NCBI GenBank assembly: GCA_018268835.1
Contig: JAFDVU010000054.1
Coordinates: 1-39,188 of the forward strand
Direction: 5' to 3'
DNA length: 39,188 nucleotides
From: Acidobacteriota bacterium
GTDB taxonomy: Bacteria > Acidobacteriota > Terriglobia > Bryobacterales > Bryobacteraceae
Shown here: piece by piece, positions 9,892-17,203 of the stretch
Position numbering within the stretch: the first letter of the stretch is position 1
How the letters are laid out: the number at the start of each line of letters is the position of its first letter
Translations under genes and position numbers: made by a program
Notes under the pieces: generated by a model
The model's database searches: none
What the model was told of the DNA's origin: nothing
Seen by the model: the letters and a program-made list of their open reading frames with translations, nothing else

Positions 9892-10209
9892 CATCAGGGG
9901 ACACCTGCGATCCGGCCAACGAGGGACACCAAAAATCCGGCCAACGGAACTGCTATGAAAATGACGTTGCCGTCGCGCCCAGGAGGCTCTCATCCAGCGG
10001 AGACTTCCGACGCTTCCCTTCGTTTGTGTCTAAGATCCAACTCCTTGCTGGAGAACGGGTCAAGGTCGCAGCGGTCAGCAAGCCGCAGGGAAGCCTTGAC
10101 GCGTTCTCCAGCGAGGAGTAGTTGGCGATCATCGGGCGAAGGGAAGTGTCGTTTTCGTTGGCCGGATTTTTGGTGTCCCCCATTGGCCGCTTTTGGGTGT
10201 CCCCCGAGG
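9892..10209. mobile_element. 318-bp non-autonomous palindromic insertion element (MITE, IS21-like ends)
   Basis: The boundaries come from the restored reading frame of the host gene and from the direct repeat TTTC at 9888-9891 and 10210-10213. Ends are imperfect inverted repeats, CATCAGGGGACACC and CCTCGGGGGACACC (read inward). At each end a unit GGGACACC...CCGGCCAACG occurs twice with a period of about 25 bp. Iterated terminal repeats and a 4-bp target duplication are features of IS21-family elements, so mobilisation by an IS21 transposase elsewhere is inferred. No transposase is encoded. The centre contains a second inverted repeat (10041-10065 with 10094-10118). Confidence 0.8.
10041..10118. 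repeat. Internal inverted repeat of the MITE
   Basis: Arms of 25 bp (10041-10065 and 10094-10118) agree at 23 positions as an inverted repeat and enclose a 28-nt loop. Each arm includes CTGGAGAACG. Farther out CTTCCCTTCG near 10012 pairs with CGAAGGGAAG near 10140, so most of the element can fold back on itself. Confidence 0.8.
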
Positions 10210-10213
10210 TTTC
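10210..10213. repeat. Target-site duplication, right copy (TTTC)
   Basis: Direct repeat partner of 9888-9891, flanking the 318-bp element. Confidence 0.75.
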
Positions 10214-10501
10214 AAGTCTCTCCATGCGAAGGATCTGCCGTGGCCGATAAACACATTGGTTCCAATGCTGTCGGCCCTTCGCTGGCTCCGTGCCACGCGC
10301 TCCAAATGGGAGGCGGCAGCGAGGGCGATTCTCGCAAGTTCGCCGCACCCCTAGCCTCCAACGCCTTCAACGGATTGGCTACCTCTGGCGCTTCAGCCGA
10401 CCTAACAAAACTCTGCAGTTCTCGGCCTAACGCTTGTAGTTCCGAAACAGGATCGCTCATATTTGAACTCCCATGGTATTCCAAAGCGGACAAAGTGAAC
10501 C

Positions 10502-10542
10502 GGCGCGGCGTATATAGTTAACGCACGGCAACACGCCGCGCC
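10502..10542. promoter_or_regulatory. Perfect 10-bp inverted repeat between divergent genes
   Basis: GGCGCGGCGT at 10502-10511 is repeated inverted at 10533-10542 with a 21-nt AT-richer spacer containing TATATAGTTAAC. It sits between the TIR pseudogene start (10460, minus) and the small ORF (10616, plus). Its position fits an operator for either side; it lacks a T-run, so a terminator is less likely. Confidence 0.4.
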
Positions 10543-10615
10543 AATTACTTCCACCAGACGCCGACTCGACCGCCAAGCGGAGATCGTCGTGGGTGGTTTC
10601 CAAAGGAGACCGCCC

Positions 10616-10765
10616 ATGCGCGATCACGATGCTGCGCTCGACAAAGCCATTCCCGAAGTCGCCGCCTTCCTCGGCGATGCACTCGTCCGTCTTCTCTTCC
10701 CCGATCCTGCCGGTGAAGAAGTTGACTTCCTGGAGACAGAGAGCCCTGATGGGACTGCTGGTTGA
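10616..10765 (+). CDS. Small acidic protein, 49 aa, upstream of DUF2924 gene
   Basis: A 49-codon ORF starts at an ATG with an excellent ribosome binding site (AAAGGAGACCGCCC before the start). The product begins MRDHDAALDKAIPEVAAFLG and ends with an acidic tail rich in Glu and Asp (EEVDFLETESPDGTAG). An amphipathic helix is likely over residues 5-28. It resembles no family I can name. Its stop lies four bases before the probable DUF2924 start at 10770, which suggests translational coupling. Whether it is a helper or partner of the DUF2924 protein is unknown. Confidence 0.6.
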   Translation: MRDHDAALDKAIPEVAAFLGDALVRLLFPDPAGEEVDFLETESPDGTAG

Positions 10766-10769
10766 CGCC

Positions 10770-11294
10770 ATGAAGAACGAGACCGAAATTCGAGAAGAGA
10801 TCGAGGCGCTCCGCAGTCTGACCACGCTGCAGCTGAAGGAAAAGTACCGCGAGGTTTTCGGAGAGCAATCAAGATCCAATCACAAGCAGTTTCTATTCCG
10901 CCGCATCGCCTGGCGCATCCATGCGAACGCATGGGGCGGCCTGTCCGAACGCGCTCGTCAACGAGCGCTGGAGATCGCTCATGACTCCGACCTGCGGATT
11001 CGCGCGCCCAAGAACTTCCTGCGCGAACCCCTGGACGAAGCGCGCACGGTTGAGGCGCGGCTCAGACCGGCGCTCGATCCCAGGCTGCCATTGCCTGGTA
11101 CGCCGCCGATTCGCCGCTTCCAGGGGAAAGACATCATCGCCCATGTCCGCGCCGACGGTGGCTTCGAGTGTAACGGCAGGATCTACACATCCTTGAGTCG
11201 GGCGGTCACTGAGGCGACGGGGACGCGCTGGAACGGGTTTGCGTTTTTCGGACCGGGACATCGACCGGGGCCAAAACACAATGAGCGCGAGTAA
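10770..11294 (+). CDS. DUF2924 family protein
   Basis: The 174-residue product has both parts of DUF2924: a helical N-terminal half with LTTLQLKEKYREVFGE, FLFRRIAWRIHANAWGGL and RARQRALEIA, and a C-terminal half with LPLPGTPPIRRFQGK, GGFECNGRIYTSLSRA and TGTRWNGFAFFG. The function is unproven, but the family is typically found in prophages and integrative elements next to serine recombinases. No recombinase gene accompanies it here, so it may be a leftover of a degraded element. The start at 10770 (MKNETEIREEIEAL) is preferred; an in-frame ATG at 10749 inside the small ORF, with GGAG farther upstream, is the alternative. Confidence 0.8.
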   Translation: MKNETEIREEIEALRSLTTLQLKEKYREVFGEQSRSNHKQFLFRRIAWRIHANAWGGLSERARQRALEIAHDSDLRIRAPKNFLREPLDEARTVEARLRPALDPRLPLPGTPPIRRFQGKDIIAHVRADGGFECNGRIYTSLSRAVTEATGTRWNGFAFFGPGHRPGPKHNERE

Positions 11295-11343
11295 CGGGAA
11301 CCCTTAGCGCAATTGGCTACACTAGAACTCAATCATTTCGTCT

Positions 11344-14300
11344 ATGGATACCGTTCCGGGTCTCTACGACCAACTGGTCACCCGAGAGTTGAAGCGTGCG
11401 CTGGAACGCTTGGCCCCTGAGCGAATCGCGCTTGAGACCCCAGACGCTGCTGACGCCCACGTCGCGATCTCGGACCACCTGGGAGCAGTGATTGAGCGAG
11501 TCCTCAGAGCGATACCCGAAGAACATCGGCTGACCGGCCAAACGGAGCTTTGTAACGCGCTTATCTTGTGGCTGGAACAACAGGCCGCTCGCGGTTCAGT
11601 CAACCCGGATGATGCGCTCTCCGTCCCGGTCGAGGTGCTTCGTGAGATCAGATCACCCGGCCGGGGAGTTGGATTCGCGCCGTCCACGCCGCAACCTTTG
11701 ATTCCATTATCCTCAGCAGACCTGCTTGTCAACGCCAGGGGCGAACCGTCCGTTGGCTCAGTAATCGAGCGCGAGATTTACTCAGCCGATCGTATCGATT
11801 TGCTTTGCGCCTTCGTCCGCTGGAATGGTCTTCGCATCCTTTGCCCAGCGCTTGAAGCACATCGAGGAGCCGGCAAGCCGCTGCGGGTCATTACGACAGT
11901 CTACACCGGTTCTACAGAACGCCGGGCCCTCGACTGGCTGGCGTCAATTGGCGCTGAGATCAAGATCTCCTATGACACCAAGACTACCCGGCTGCACGCA
12001 AAAGCTTGGCTGTTCGAGCGGTTGTCCGGTTTTTCAACGGCCTTCATTGGGTCTTCAAATCTGACTCACAGCGCGATGCTGGAGGGAGTAGAGTGGAACG
12101 TTCGTTTTGCGCAAGGATCGACTCCGGATCTCGTCGAGAAGTTCAAAGCAGCGTTCGAGAGCTACTGGGAGAATCCGGACTATGAGCCCTACGATCCCGC
12201 GCGAGATGCGGACCGTTTTGATCGAGCCATACGCGGTCCCGTGAGCACTCCCGCATCTCCGGTTTTCCATTTCGACCTGCAACCGTGGCCGTTCCAACGC
12301 GAAATGCTGCAGCATCTCGATGCCGAGCGGAACCGACATAACCGCTACCGAAATCTCGTTGTTGCCGCCACAGGCACTGGTAAGACTCTCGTCGCTGCAT
12401 TCGATTACCGCCGCATACGAGAGCGCCTGCGGAACGCCAGCCTGCTCTTCGTCGCTCACCGTCGCGAGATCCTGCTCCAGAGTCTGAACGCATATCGAGC
12501 AGTTCTGCGGGACGGGGCGTTCGGCGAGTTGTTTGTCGACGGGCATAGGCCGGCCGAAGGCAGGCATGTATTCGCGTCGATCCAGTCGCTTGCCCAAGTT
12601 CCTCTGGGAGACATACCTCCAGACGGGTTCGACGTGGTCGTGATCGACGAGTTTCACCATGCTGCCGCATCGACATACGAGCGCCTGCTGACGCATCTCC
12701 AACCCCACTTTCTGCTGGGGCTCACCGCAACTCCCGAGCGGACGGATGGACAGAGCATTCTCAAGTGGTTTGATGGTCGAATCGCGGTAGAGTTGCGTTT
12801 GTGGGATGCCCTCGAGCGTGGGCTCCTATGTCCATTCCAGTATTTTGGACTGCACGACAACACCGATCTGAGCCGTGTTCAGTGGTCGCGCCGCGGATAT
12901 GATGTTGTTGAACTCGAGAACCTGTACACCGGAAATCAGGGGCGTGTGGTACTCGTGCTGAAAGCTGTACGCGAAAAGGTAGCCAACCCGCAATCAATGC
13001 GTGCCCTGGGTTTCTGCTTGAGCGTTGCGCATGCACATTTCATGGCAAGAGAGTTCTCCCGGCAGGGTTTACCGGCGACAGCCGTGTCGGTTGACAGTTC
13101 GATCGACGAGCGCGAAGGCGCACTGCGGGACTTAAGAGACGGCAAGATCAACGTGGTCTTCTGTGTCGATCTATTCAACGAAGGGGTTGACGTGCCGGAG
13201 GTCGACACCGTGCTATTCCTGCGACCGACCGAGAGTTCCCTCGTGTTTCTGCAACAACTCGGTCGGGGACTACGCCGATCCGACGGCAAGTCTTGCCTCA
13301 CAGTCTTGGATTTCATTGGGGGAGCCAATCGTCGATTCCGTTTCGATCAGCGTTTCCGTGCGTTGCTCGGTGGCCACCGTTCGGAACTGATCCAGCAGAT
13401 AGAAGAAGGCTTCCCACGACTCCCCTCGGGATGTACGATCCAACTGGACCGGGTTGCGTCCAGGATCGTTCTGGACAACGTAAGGCAGTCCGTGGGTGCT
13501 AACTTCTCCGGCCTGGTTACGGAGCTACGGGCCGTCGCGGAGGTCCGGCGCCGCGAGGGAGGGGATCCAAATGAAATTGGGCTCGGAGACTTCCTGCACG
13601 ACGCGGCCCTTGAAATTCAGGATTTGTACAGGTCCGGCGGCTGGACCTGGACGCGGCTTCGACGCGAGGCTGGCTTATCCGCCCTGCCCCAGAGCGCGGA
13701 CGAGGAACGACTGTCTCGGGCCATACCAAGATTGCTTCATCTGGATGATCCTGATCGCCTGTCACTGTACCGGAGAGCAGTAAGGGGCGAGTTGTCGCCG
13801 TGGGAACTGGACCCCCTGAGTCCGTCTGGGCGTGCGTTGATGGGCTTGCATTTCGCGCTGTGGGGCACCGCTGGCGAATTCGACACACTCAAATCGTCCT
13901 TCCAGCGCCTCCTTGCGAACCCCGCTTTTGCAGGGGAATTGGCTGAGCTCTTCGTCTTGTTGGATGACCAGGCGCAGAACCTCACGGAGCCACTGGATCG
14001 CCACATGCAGTGGAGCCACCAGGTTCCTATCGCGGTGCACTCGAGGGCGTCATTAGACGAGATTCTGTCTGCCTTTGGTCGGATGTCACTAGAACGTCCC
14101 CTCCGGTTACGCCAGGGAGTGGACTTTGATCCAGTCACAGCATCCGACCTGTTCTTCGTCACGCTCGAAAAGGCGGAGTCCCACTACTCACCCACGACAA
14201 GGTATCGCGACTATGCGATCTCTCCGGACCGATTTCACTGGGAATCCCAGTGGACAACTTCCGAAGGATCACCTACCGGCCAGAGATACATTCATCATCG

Positions 14301-14493
14301 AACACGGGGCACTCATGTTCTTTTGTTTGTTCGACACCGGAAGCATGAAGCTGGCCGGGCCGCGGCCTACACATGCCTCGGCGCCGCAGATTATGTGTCG
14401 CATGTGGGCAGCAACCCGATCGCGATTATATGGCAGTTGAGGAAACCGATGCCGGACAGTTTCTTTCGGGAAGCGAGGGTGGCTGCGGCTTAA
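11344..14493 (+). CDS. PLD nuclease-SF2 helicase-DUF3427 protein
   Basis: A 1049-residue multidomain protein. The N-terminal region (about 1-130) begins GLYDQLVTRELKRAL, typical of DUF3427 helicases. A phospholipase-D-like nuclease domain (about 140-290) shows H218/K220 (LHAKAWLF) and N239 (IGSSNLTHSAM). The SF2 helicase core (about 310-680) has Walker A ATGTGKT (342-348), DEFH box 435-438, GLTATPERTDG and motif VI QQLGRGLRR (637-645). The C-terminus is DUF3427-like, with SPTTRYRDYAIS and GSNPIAIIWQLRKP. Proteins of this architecture are expected to translocate on DNA and cut it; a role in defence or repair is inference from context. Start 11344 fits the conserved N-terminus although no strong ribosome binding site is seen. 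Confidence 0.9.
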   Translation: MDTVPGLYDQLVTRELKRALERLAPERIALETPDAADAHVAISDHLGAVIERVLRAIPEEHRLTGQTELCNALILWLEQQAARGSVNPDDALSVPVEVLREIRSPGRGVGFAPSTPQPLIPLSSADLLVNARGEPSVGSVIEREIYSADRIDLLCAFVRWNGLRILCPALEAHRGAGKPLRVITTVYTGSTERRALDWLASIGAEIKISYDTKTTRLHAKAWLFERLSGFSTAFIGSSNLTHSAMLEGVEWNVRFAQGSTPDLVEKFKAAFESYWENPDYEPYDPARDADRFDRAIRGPVSTPASPVFHFDLQPWPFQREMLQHLDAERNRHNRYRNLVVAATGTGKTLVAAFDYRRIRERLRNASLLFVAHRREILLQSLNAYRAVLRDGAFGELFVDGHRPAEGRHVFASIQSLAQVPLGDIPPDGFDVVVIDEFHHAAASTYERLLTHLQPHFLLGLTATPERTDGQSILKWFDGRIAVELRLWDALERGLLCPFQYFGLHDNTDLSRVQWSRRGYDVVELENLYTGNQGRVVLVLKAVREKVANPQSMRALGFCLSVAHAHFMAREFSRQGLPATAVSVDSSIDEREGALRDLRDGKINVVFCVDLFNEGVDVPEVDTVLFLRPTESSLVFLQQLGRGLRRSDGKSCLTVLDFIGGANRRFRFDQRFRALLGGHRSELIQQIEEGFPRLPSGCTIQLDRVASRIVLDNVRQSVGANFSGLVTELRAVAEVRRREGGDPNEIGLGDFLHDAALEIQDLYRSGGWTWTRLRREAGLSALPQSADEERLSRAIPRLLHLDDPDRLSLYRRAVRGELSPWELDPLSPSGRALMGLHFALWGTAGEFDTLKSSFQRLLANPAFAGELAELFVLLDDQAQNLTEPLDRHMQWSHQVPIAVHSRASLDEILSAFGRMSLERPLRLRQGVDFDPVTASDLFFVTLEKAESHYSPTTRYRDYAISPDRFHWESQWTTSEGSPTGQRYIHHRTRGTHVLLFVRHRKHEAGRAAAYTCLGAADYVSHVGSNPIAIIWQLRKPMPDSFFREARVAAA

Positions 14494-14921
14494 GATGTTG
14501 GCGTGCACTGAAGGACAACCGGCAATCGTTGTGCCCTCTGTGACTCCACAAAGTCCCGGCAGGATGAAGCCCTTCATGGCTCGGGGGATTTTTTGGCGGG
14601 CGATTTGGGTAAGCCCTGCGAATCAATCGCTTCCGGCGAATCCTCCGGAACTGGCCAATGGTCGACGGCGCTCCGACCGATGGCGAACCCAACTTGGAAC
14701 ACTGTGAAGCCCGTCGTCCCAACGGCGAAGGCATATACGCCGTGGCGCGTTCGTCTTGTCTGGCCAAACATTGAAGCTGCGTGAATTTGCAGGCCGGCGA
14801 ACAACCGCCGTCGTTGCAACGGTTTATGTGGACGGGTTGGGTGCCCTGGCCGAATTCGGCGGGTCGGCGCTGCCGGCGCGGCCGCCGTCTTGGAAGACGC
14901 CTGCGTTCCTGCGATACTGAG
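14494..14921. other. Unassigned gap between helicase gene and HPF operon
   Basis: About 430 bp with no gene I can support. Open frames on both strands (for example 14593-14784 plus and 14574-14819 minus) lack recognisable domains and good start signals. It may contain decayed coding sequence downstream of the truncated small gene at 14922, whose minus-strand frame continues past its stop. Confidence 0.45.
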
Positions 14922-15011
14922 CTAGCGAGGTTCCATCGTGACCGTCTGCGAAAGCTCGGCCATCTTCTTCGAGAGAGCTTCCTCGTAACGTTTGATCTCA
15001 CTACCTGTCAT
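14922..15011 (-). CDS. 29-aa ORF after hpf, possible truncated TraR/DksA-like protein
   Basis: An ATG at 15011 is preceded by GAGGAG eight bases upstream and opens 12 bases after the HPF stop, so it should be translated. The product starts MTGSEIKRYEEALSKKMAEL, a charged helix like the N-terminus of TraR/DksA-type proteins, but a TAG ends it after 29 codons and no zinc-finger cysteines follow in any frame. It is either a truncated gene or a genuine microprotein. The DksA comparison is tentative. Confidence 0.45.
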   Translation of the reverse strand: MTGSEIKRYEEALSKKMAELSQTVTMEPR

Positions 15012-15023
15012 TTCGTTTACTCC

Positions 15024-15371
15024 TCAATCTCCAGATTCCGGCGCCGGCACGGTGTCCGTACGATTGCCAGCGCTTGCGGACTTCAGTTGCCGTTGAACGG
15101 CACGCTCGGCCCGCTCCATCGCGAACGCGACAGCCGCATGCAAGTTGGCCTGCCGTTCGCGCACAATCACCTGCTGACGAAGTCCCACGTCCACTCGTAT
15201 GTCGCAACACTTGTCCACACCGCCACGTGGCCCATTAACGTCAGCTAGGTGAATGGAGAGGGATCTTATCCTTGCCGCGAACCGCCCCAGGCTGAAATGG
15301 GCCCGTCGCCTGATGTAGTCCTTAAAATCGCCGGAGAGTTCGATTCCGCGTGCCGCTAATCGCATGTTCAT
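15024..15371 (-). CDS. hpf: HPF/RaiA-family ribosome hibernation factor
   Basis: The 115-residue product has the short HPF fold: RGIELSGDFKDYIRRRAHFSLGRF, then IRSLSIHLADVNGPRGGVDKCCDIRV and NLHAAVAFAMERAERAVQRQL, covering the beta-alpha-beta-beta-beta-alpha order. Such proteins bind the 30S A/P-site region and silence ribosomes during stress or stationary phase. There is no C-terminal dimerisation domain, so it is a short-type factor. The ATG at 15371 is chosen because GAGGATCACGAA precedes it and similarity starts at that point; the frame is open to 15434. It diverges from the NhaR-type regulator gene and leads a two-gene unit with the 29-codon ORF. Confidence 0.85.
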   Translation of the reverse strand: MNMRLAARGIELSGDFKDYIRRRAHFSLGRFAARIRSLSIHLADVNGPRGGVDKCCDIRVDVGLRQQVIVRERQANLHAAVAFAMERAERAVQRQLKSASAGNRTDTVPAPESGD

Positions 15372-15429
15372 TTCGTGATCCTCGTCGCTCGCATCGACAT
15401 GCTCACTATACGGGCCATCCGGACCCATC

Positions 15430-15447
15430 GACAAATAGATAGTTCCG
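15430..15447 (-). promoter_or_regulatory. Candidate regulator box 1 (hpf/nhaR intergenic)
   Basis: The minus strand reads TATCTATTTGTCGATGG. The same core recurs at 16448 (CATCTATTAGACAA) and 23340 (TATCTATTGGTCAA). Being between the divergent LysR-family regulator gene and its neighbour, it fits an autoregulatory LysR site. Assignment to this regulator is inference. Confidence 0.4.
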
Positions 15448-15484
15448 TAATGTCAGATCGCTTATACCGATGTACAGTGGAAGC

Positions 15485-16402
15485 ATGGAATGGCTCAACT
15501 ACCATCACCTCCTGTACTTCTGGACCGTTGCGAAAGAGGGCAGCGTCGCGCGAGCTTGCGAGAAACTCCGGCTGGCCCAGCCGACCATCAGCGGACAGTT
15601 GCGGCTGTTGGAAGACACGCTGGGCGAGAAGTTATTTGTCAAGCAGGGGCGAGGACTTGCGATGACCGAGGTCGGCCAGGTCGTGTACCGGTATGCGGAG
15701 GAGATCTTCGGTCTTGGGCGGGAGTTGCAGGACGTCTTGAAGGGCCGGCCCCAAGGACGCCCGCTCCGGCTGTTCGCCGGTGTATCAGACTTGATTCCGA
15801 AGCTGATCGCCTACCGGGTCCTGCGGCCCGCGCTTGAGATGCCCGAACCCGTGCAGATCATCTGCGATGAAGGCCCGCCAGAGCACCTGCTGGCAGAGCT
15901 CGCCGAGCACCGCATGGACGTCGTGCTTTCGGACGCGCCGATCCCTCCGACCGTTTCCGTGAAAGCATATAACCACCTGCTCGGAACGTCCACAGCCAGC
16001 ATATTCGCCGCGCCGCAACTGGCCGCACGTTACCGGAAGAACTTCCCGGCGTGCCTTGATGGAGCACCGTTTCTCTTGCCAATGCACGAATCCAGCTTGA
16101 GGCGTCCGCTGGAACAGTGGTTCGAATCGGAGAACATCCGCCCTGCCGTCATAGGCGAATTCAAAGACAGGGCGCTGATGACCACGTTCGGGCAGGCGGG
16201 CGCGGGCATTTTTGCAGGCCCCACGGCAATCGAGAAAGAAATTCACGAGCAGTACCGGGTCGTTTCGATTGGCCGGGTCGATTCCATTATCGAGCGTTTC
16301 TACGCCATCTCCGCCGAAAGGAAGCTGAAGCACCCCGCAGTCGTCACGATCTCCGATGCAGCGCGCGAAAAGCTCTTTGCGAATCACTCGGGACACCCGT
16401 GA
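15485..16402 (+). CDS. nhaR: NhaR-type LysR-family transcriptional activator
   Basis: The 305-residue protein starts MEWLNYHHLLYFWTVAKEGS, very like E. coli NhaR (which has NYNHLYYFW...KEGSV). The winged helix covers residues 1-60 (ACEKLRLAQPTISGQLRLLE, LFVKQGRGLAMTEVG), then a linker helix and an effector domain (90-295) with FPACLDGAPFLLP, GEFKDRALMTTFGQAGAGIF and RVDSIIERFYAISAERKLKHPAV, all NhaR-like. NhaR responds to sodium and pH and activates nhaA and osmC in E. coli. No antiporter gene is near, so its targets are probably the envelope cluster downstream. The ATG at 15485 gives the family N-terminus; an in-frame ATG at 15470 is possible. Confidence 0.88.
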   Translation: MEWLNYHHLLYFWTVAKEGSVARACEKLRLAQPTISGQLRLLEDTLGEKLFVKQGRGLAMTEVGQVVYRYAEEIFGLGRELQDVLKGRPQGRPLRLFAGVSDLIPKLIAYRVLRPALEMPEPVQIICDEGPPEHLLAELAEHRMDVVLSDAPIPPTVSVKAYNHLLGTSTASIFAAPQLAARYRKNFPACLDGAPFLLPMHESSLRRPLEQWFESENIRPAVIGEFKDRALMTTFGQAGAGIFAGPTAIEKEIHEQYRVVSIGRVDSIIERFYAISAERKLKHPAVVTISDAAREKLFANHSGHP

Positions 16403-16447
16403 GGAGTTCTTCAAACATCGGCTTATGCGATTGATCAATTCCAAAAC

Positions 16448-16467
16448 ATCTATTAGACAAATTTGTC
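16448..16467 (+). promoter_or_regulatory. Candidate regulator box 2 with palindrome GACAAATTTGTC
   Basis: CATCTATTAGACAA runs into the perfect 12-bp palindrome GACAAATTTGTC (16456-16467). It lies about 85 bp upstream of the first BON gene. The T-N11-A character and the sequence shared with sites near 15430 and 23340 suggest binding by the LysR-family regulator encoded just upstream. Confidence 0.45.
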
Positions 16468-16551
16468 CGCGGCCTCTAGTGTTGTACATGAGAGGGCCAC
16501 AAGCAAACCTGCAGGCCCGATCAAAACACCACAACGAGGAGAGCTTTAAGC

Positions 16552-17094
16552 ATGACGAAACGATTGCGGACTGGAATGATCCTGGGCGCCAGCCTGCTGG
16601 CGGCGCAGTTGGGATTTGCGGAAAACCAAAAGAACGATGGCGGCATGAGCCGTATCGAGCGCGAAGTGCGGCGCGAAATCGTGACGCTGCCGTACTACAG
16701 CCTGTTTGACCATTTTGCGTTCCGCGTGGACGGCGAGACGGTCACTCTGATGGGCAAGGTGAGCCGGCCGACGCTCAAGAGCGACGCCGAGAACGTGGTC
16801 AAGAAAATCGAAGGCGTCGAGAAGGTCAGTAACAGGATCGAGGTCCTGCCTCTCTCGCCCAACGATGACGGGCTGCGCCTGGCCCTGTACCGGTCCATCT
16901 ACGGGCACACCGCGCTCCAGACGCTGGCCATTCGCGCAGTCCCCCCGATTCACATCATCGTGGAGAACGGGAACGTGACGCTGGAAGGCGTGGTCGCGAG
17001 CGAGATGCAGAAAAACATCGCGAACGTGCAGGCCAACGGTGTGTCCGGTGTGTTCTCGGTCACCAACAATCTACGCGTGGAGAAGGAGAGCTGA
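16552..17094 (+). CDS. Exported protein with two BON domains (first paralogue)
   Basis: The 180-residue protein has a signal peptide (MTKRLRTGMILGASLLAAQLG, cut near residue 22) and two BON domains, about 33-100 (DGETVTLMGKVSRPTLKSD, IEGVEKVSNRIEVLP) and 105-178 (PPIHIIVENGNVTLEGVV, GVFSVTNNLRVEKES). BON domains are periplasmic lipid-binding or envelope-maintenance modules (OsmY, DolP). The ribosome binding site is ACGAGGAGAG. It is the first structural gene after the NhaR-type regulator and is closely similar to the protein encoded at 22727, with the same double-BON plan. Confidence 0.9.
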   Translation: MTKRLRTGMILGASLLAAQLGFAENQKNDGGMSRIEREVRREIVTLPYYSLFDHFAFRVDGETVTLMGKVSRPTLKSDAENVVKKIEGVEKVSNRIEVLPLSPNDDGLRLALYRSIYGHTALQTLAIRAVPPIHIIVENGNVTLEGVVASEMQKNIANVQANGVSGVFSVTNNLRVEKES

Positions 17095-17097
17095 CCG

Positions 17098-17200
17098 GCT
17101 CGGTGGAAAAGGGCGGCGGCCACGAGACCGGCTGCCAGCTGGCGTCCGCCGCCCCGGACCCTGAGCGCGTTCTCCCGGCCGCGCGCCTGCTCGGTGGAAA
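17098..17200. repeat. Intergenic region bracketed by a 12-bp direct repeat, with hairpin
   Basis: GCTCGGTGGAAA occurs at 17098-17109 and again at 17189-17200. Between them GGGCGGCGG (17111-17119) pairs with CCGCCGCCC (17146-17154), a GC-rich stem without T-run. The second repeat supplies the weak ribosome binding site of the next gene. It may be a local duplication or a terminator/attenuator between the BON gene and its neighbour. Confidence 0.4.
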
Positions 17201-17203
17201 TTT

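Larger units (their letters stand above)
9531..10460 (-). pseudogene. TIR-like nucleotide-binding effector (PF10137-type), broken by insertion and frameshift
   Basis: The remains read from an ATG at 10460, preceded by GGGAG eight bases upstream, to a stop at 9531. The N-terminus is MSDPVSELQALGREL. Near 10341-10356 the frame shifts by one, after which ADSIGTNVFIGHGRS and FAWRDLK follow in a different frame. A 318-bp element (9892-10209) then interrupts the gene; beyond it the frame continues DFISERM, LPWDEFNRVPVAG, ARLSEMLDAAAIA, MTAEDEQADG, NVVHEAGLFQGRL and GLGQIRFPKGNI. These blocks match the predicted nucleotide-binding TIR-like domain of CBASS/Pycsar-associated effectors, which degrade NAD in characterised relatives. 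Removing the element and one TTTC copy restores WRDLKDFI exactly. The remaining 112-codon 3' frame could be expressed but would lack the start of the fold. Confidence 0.85.

Noticed and set aside
9899..10206. CRISPR-like repeats (GGGACACC...CCGGCCAACG units)
   Set aside because: Only two units at each end in opposite orientation; they are terminal repeats of an insertion element, not a spacer-repeat array.
9953..10348. 131-codon minus-strand open frame
   Set aside because: It reads through the MITE and the TIR pseudogene in the wrong frame.
12055..12708. 217-codon minus-strand open frame inside the helicase gene
   Set aside because: It is antisense to the helicase Walker A/DEFH region and has no coding signature.
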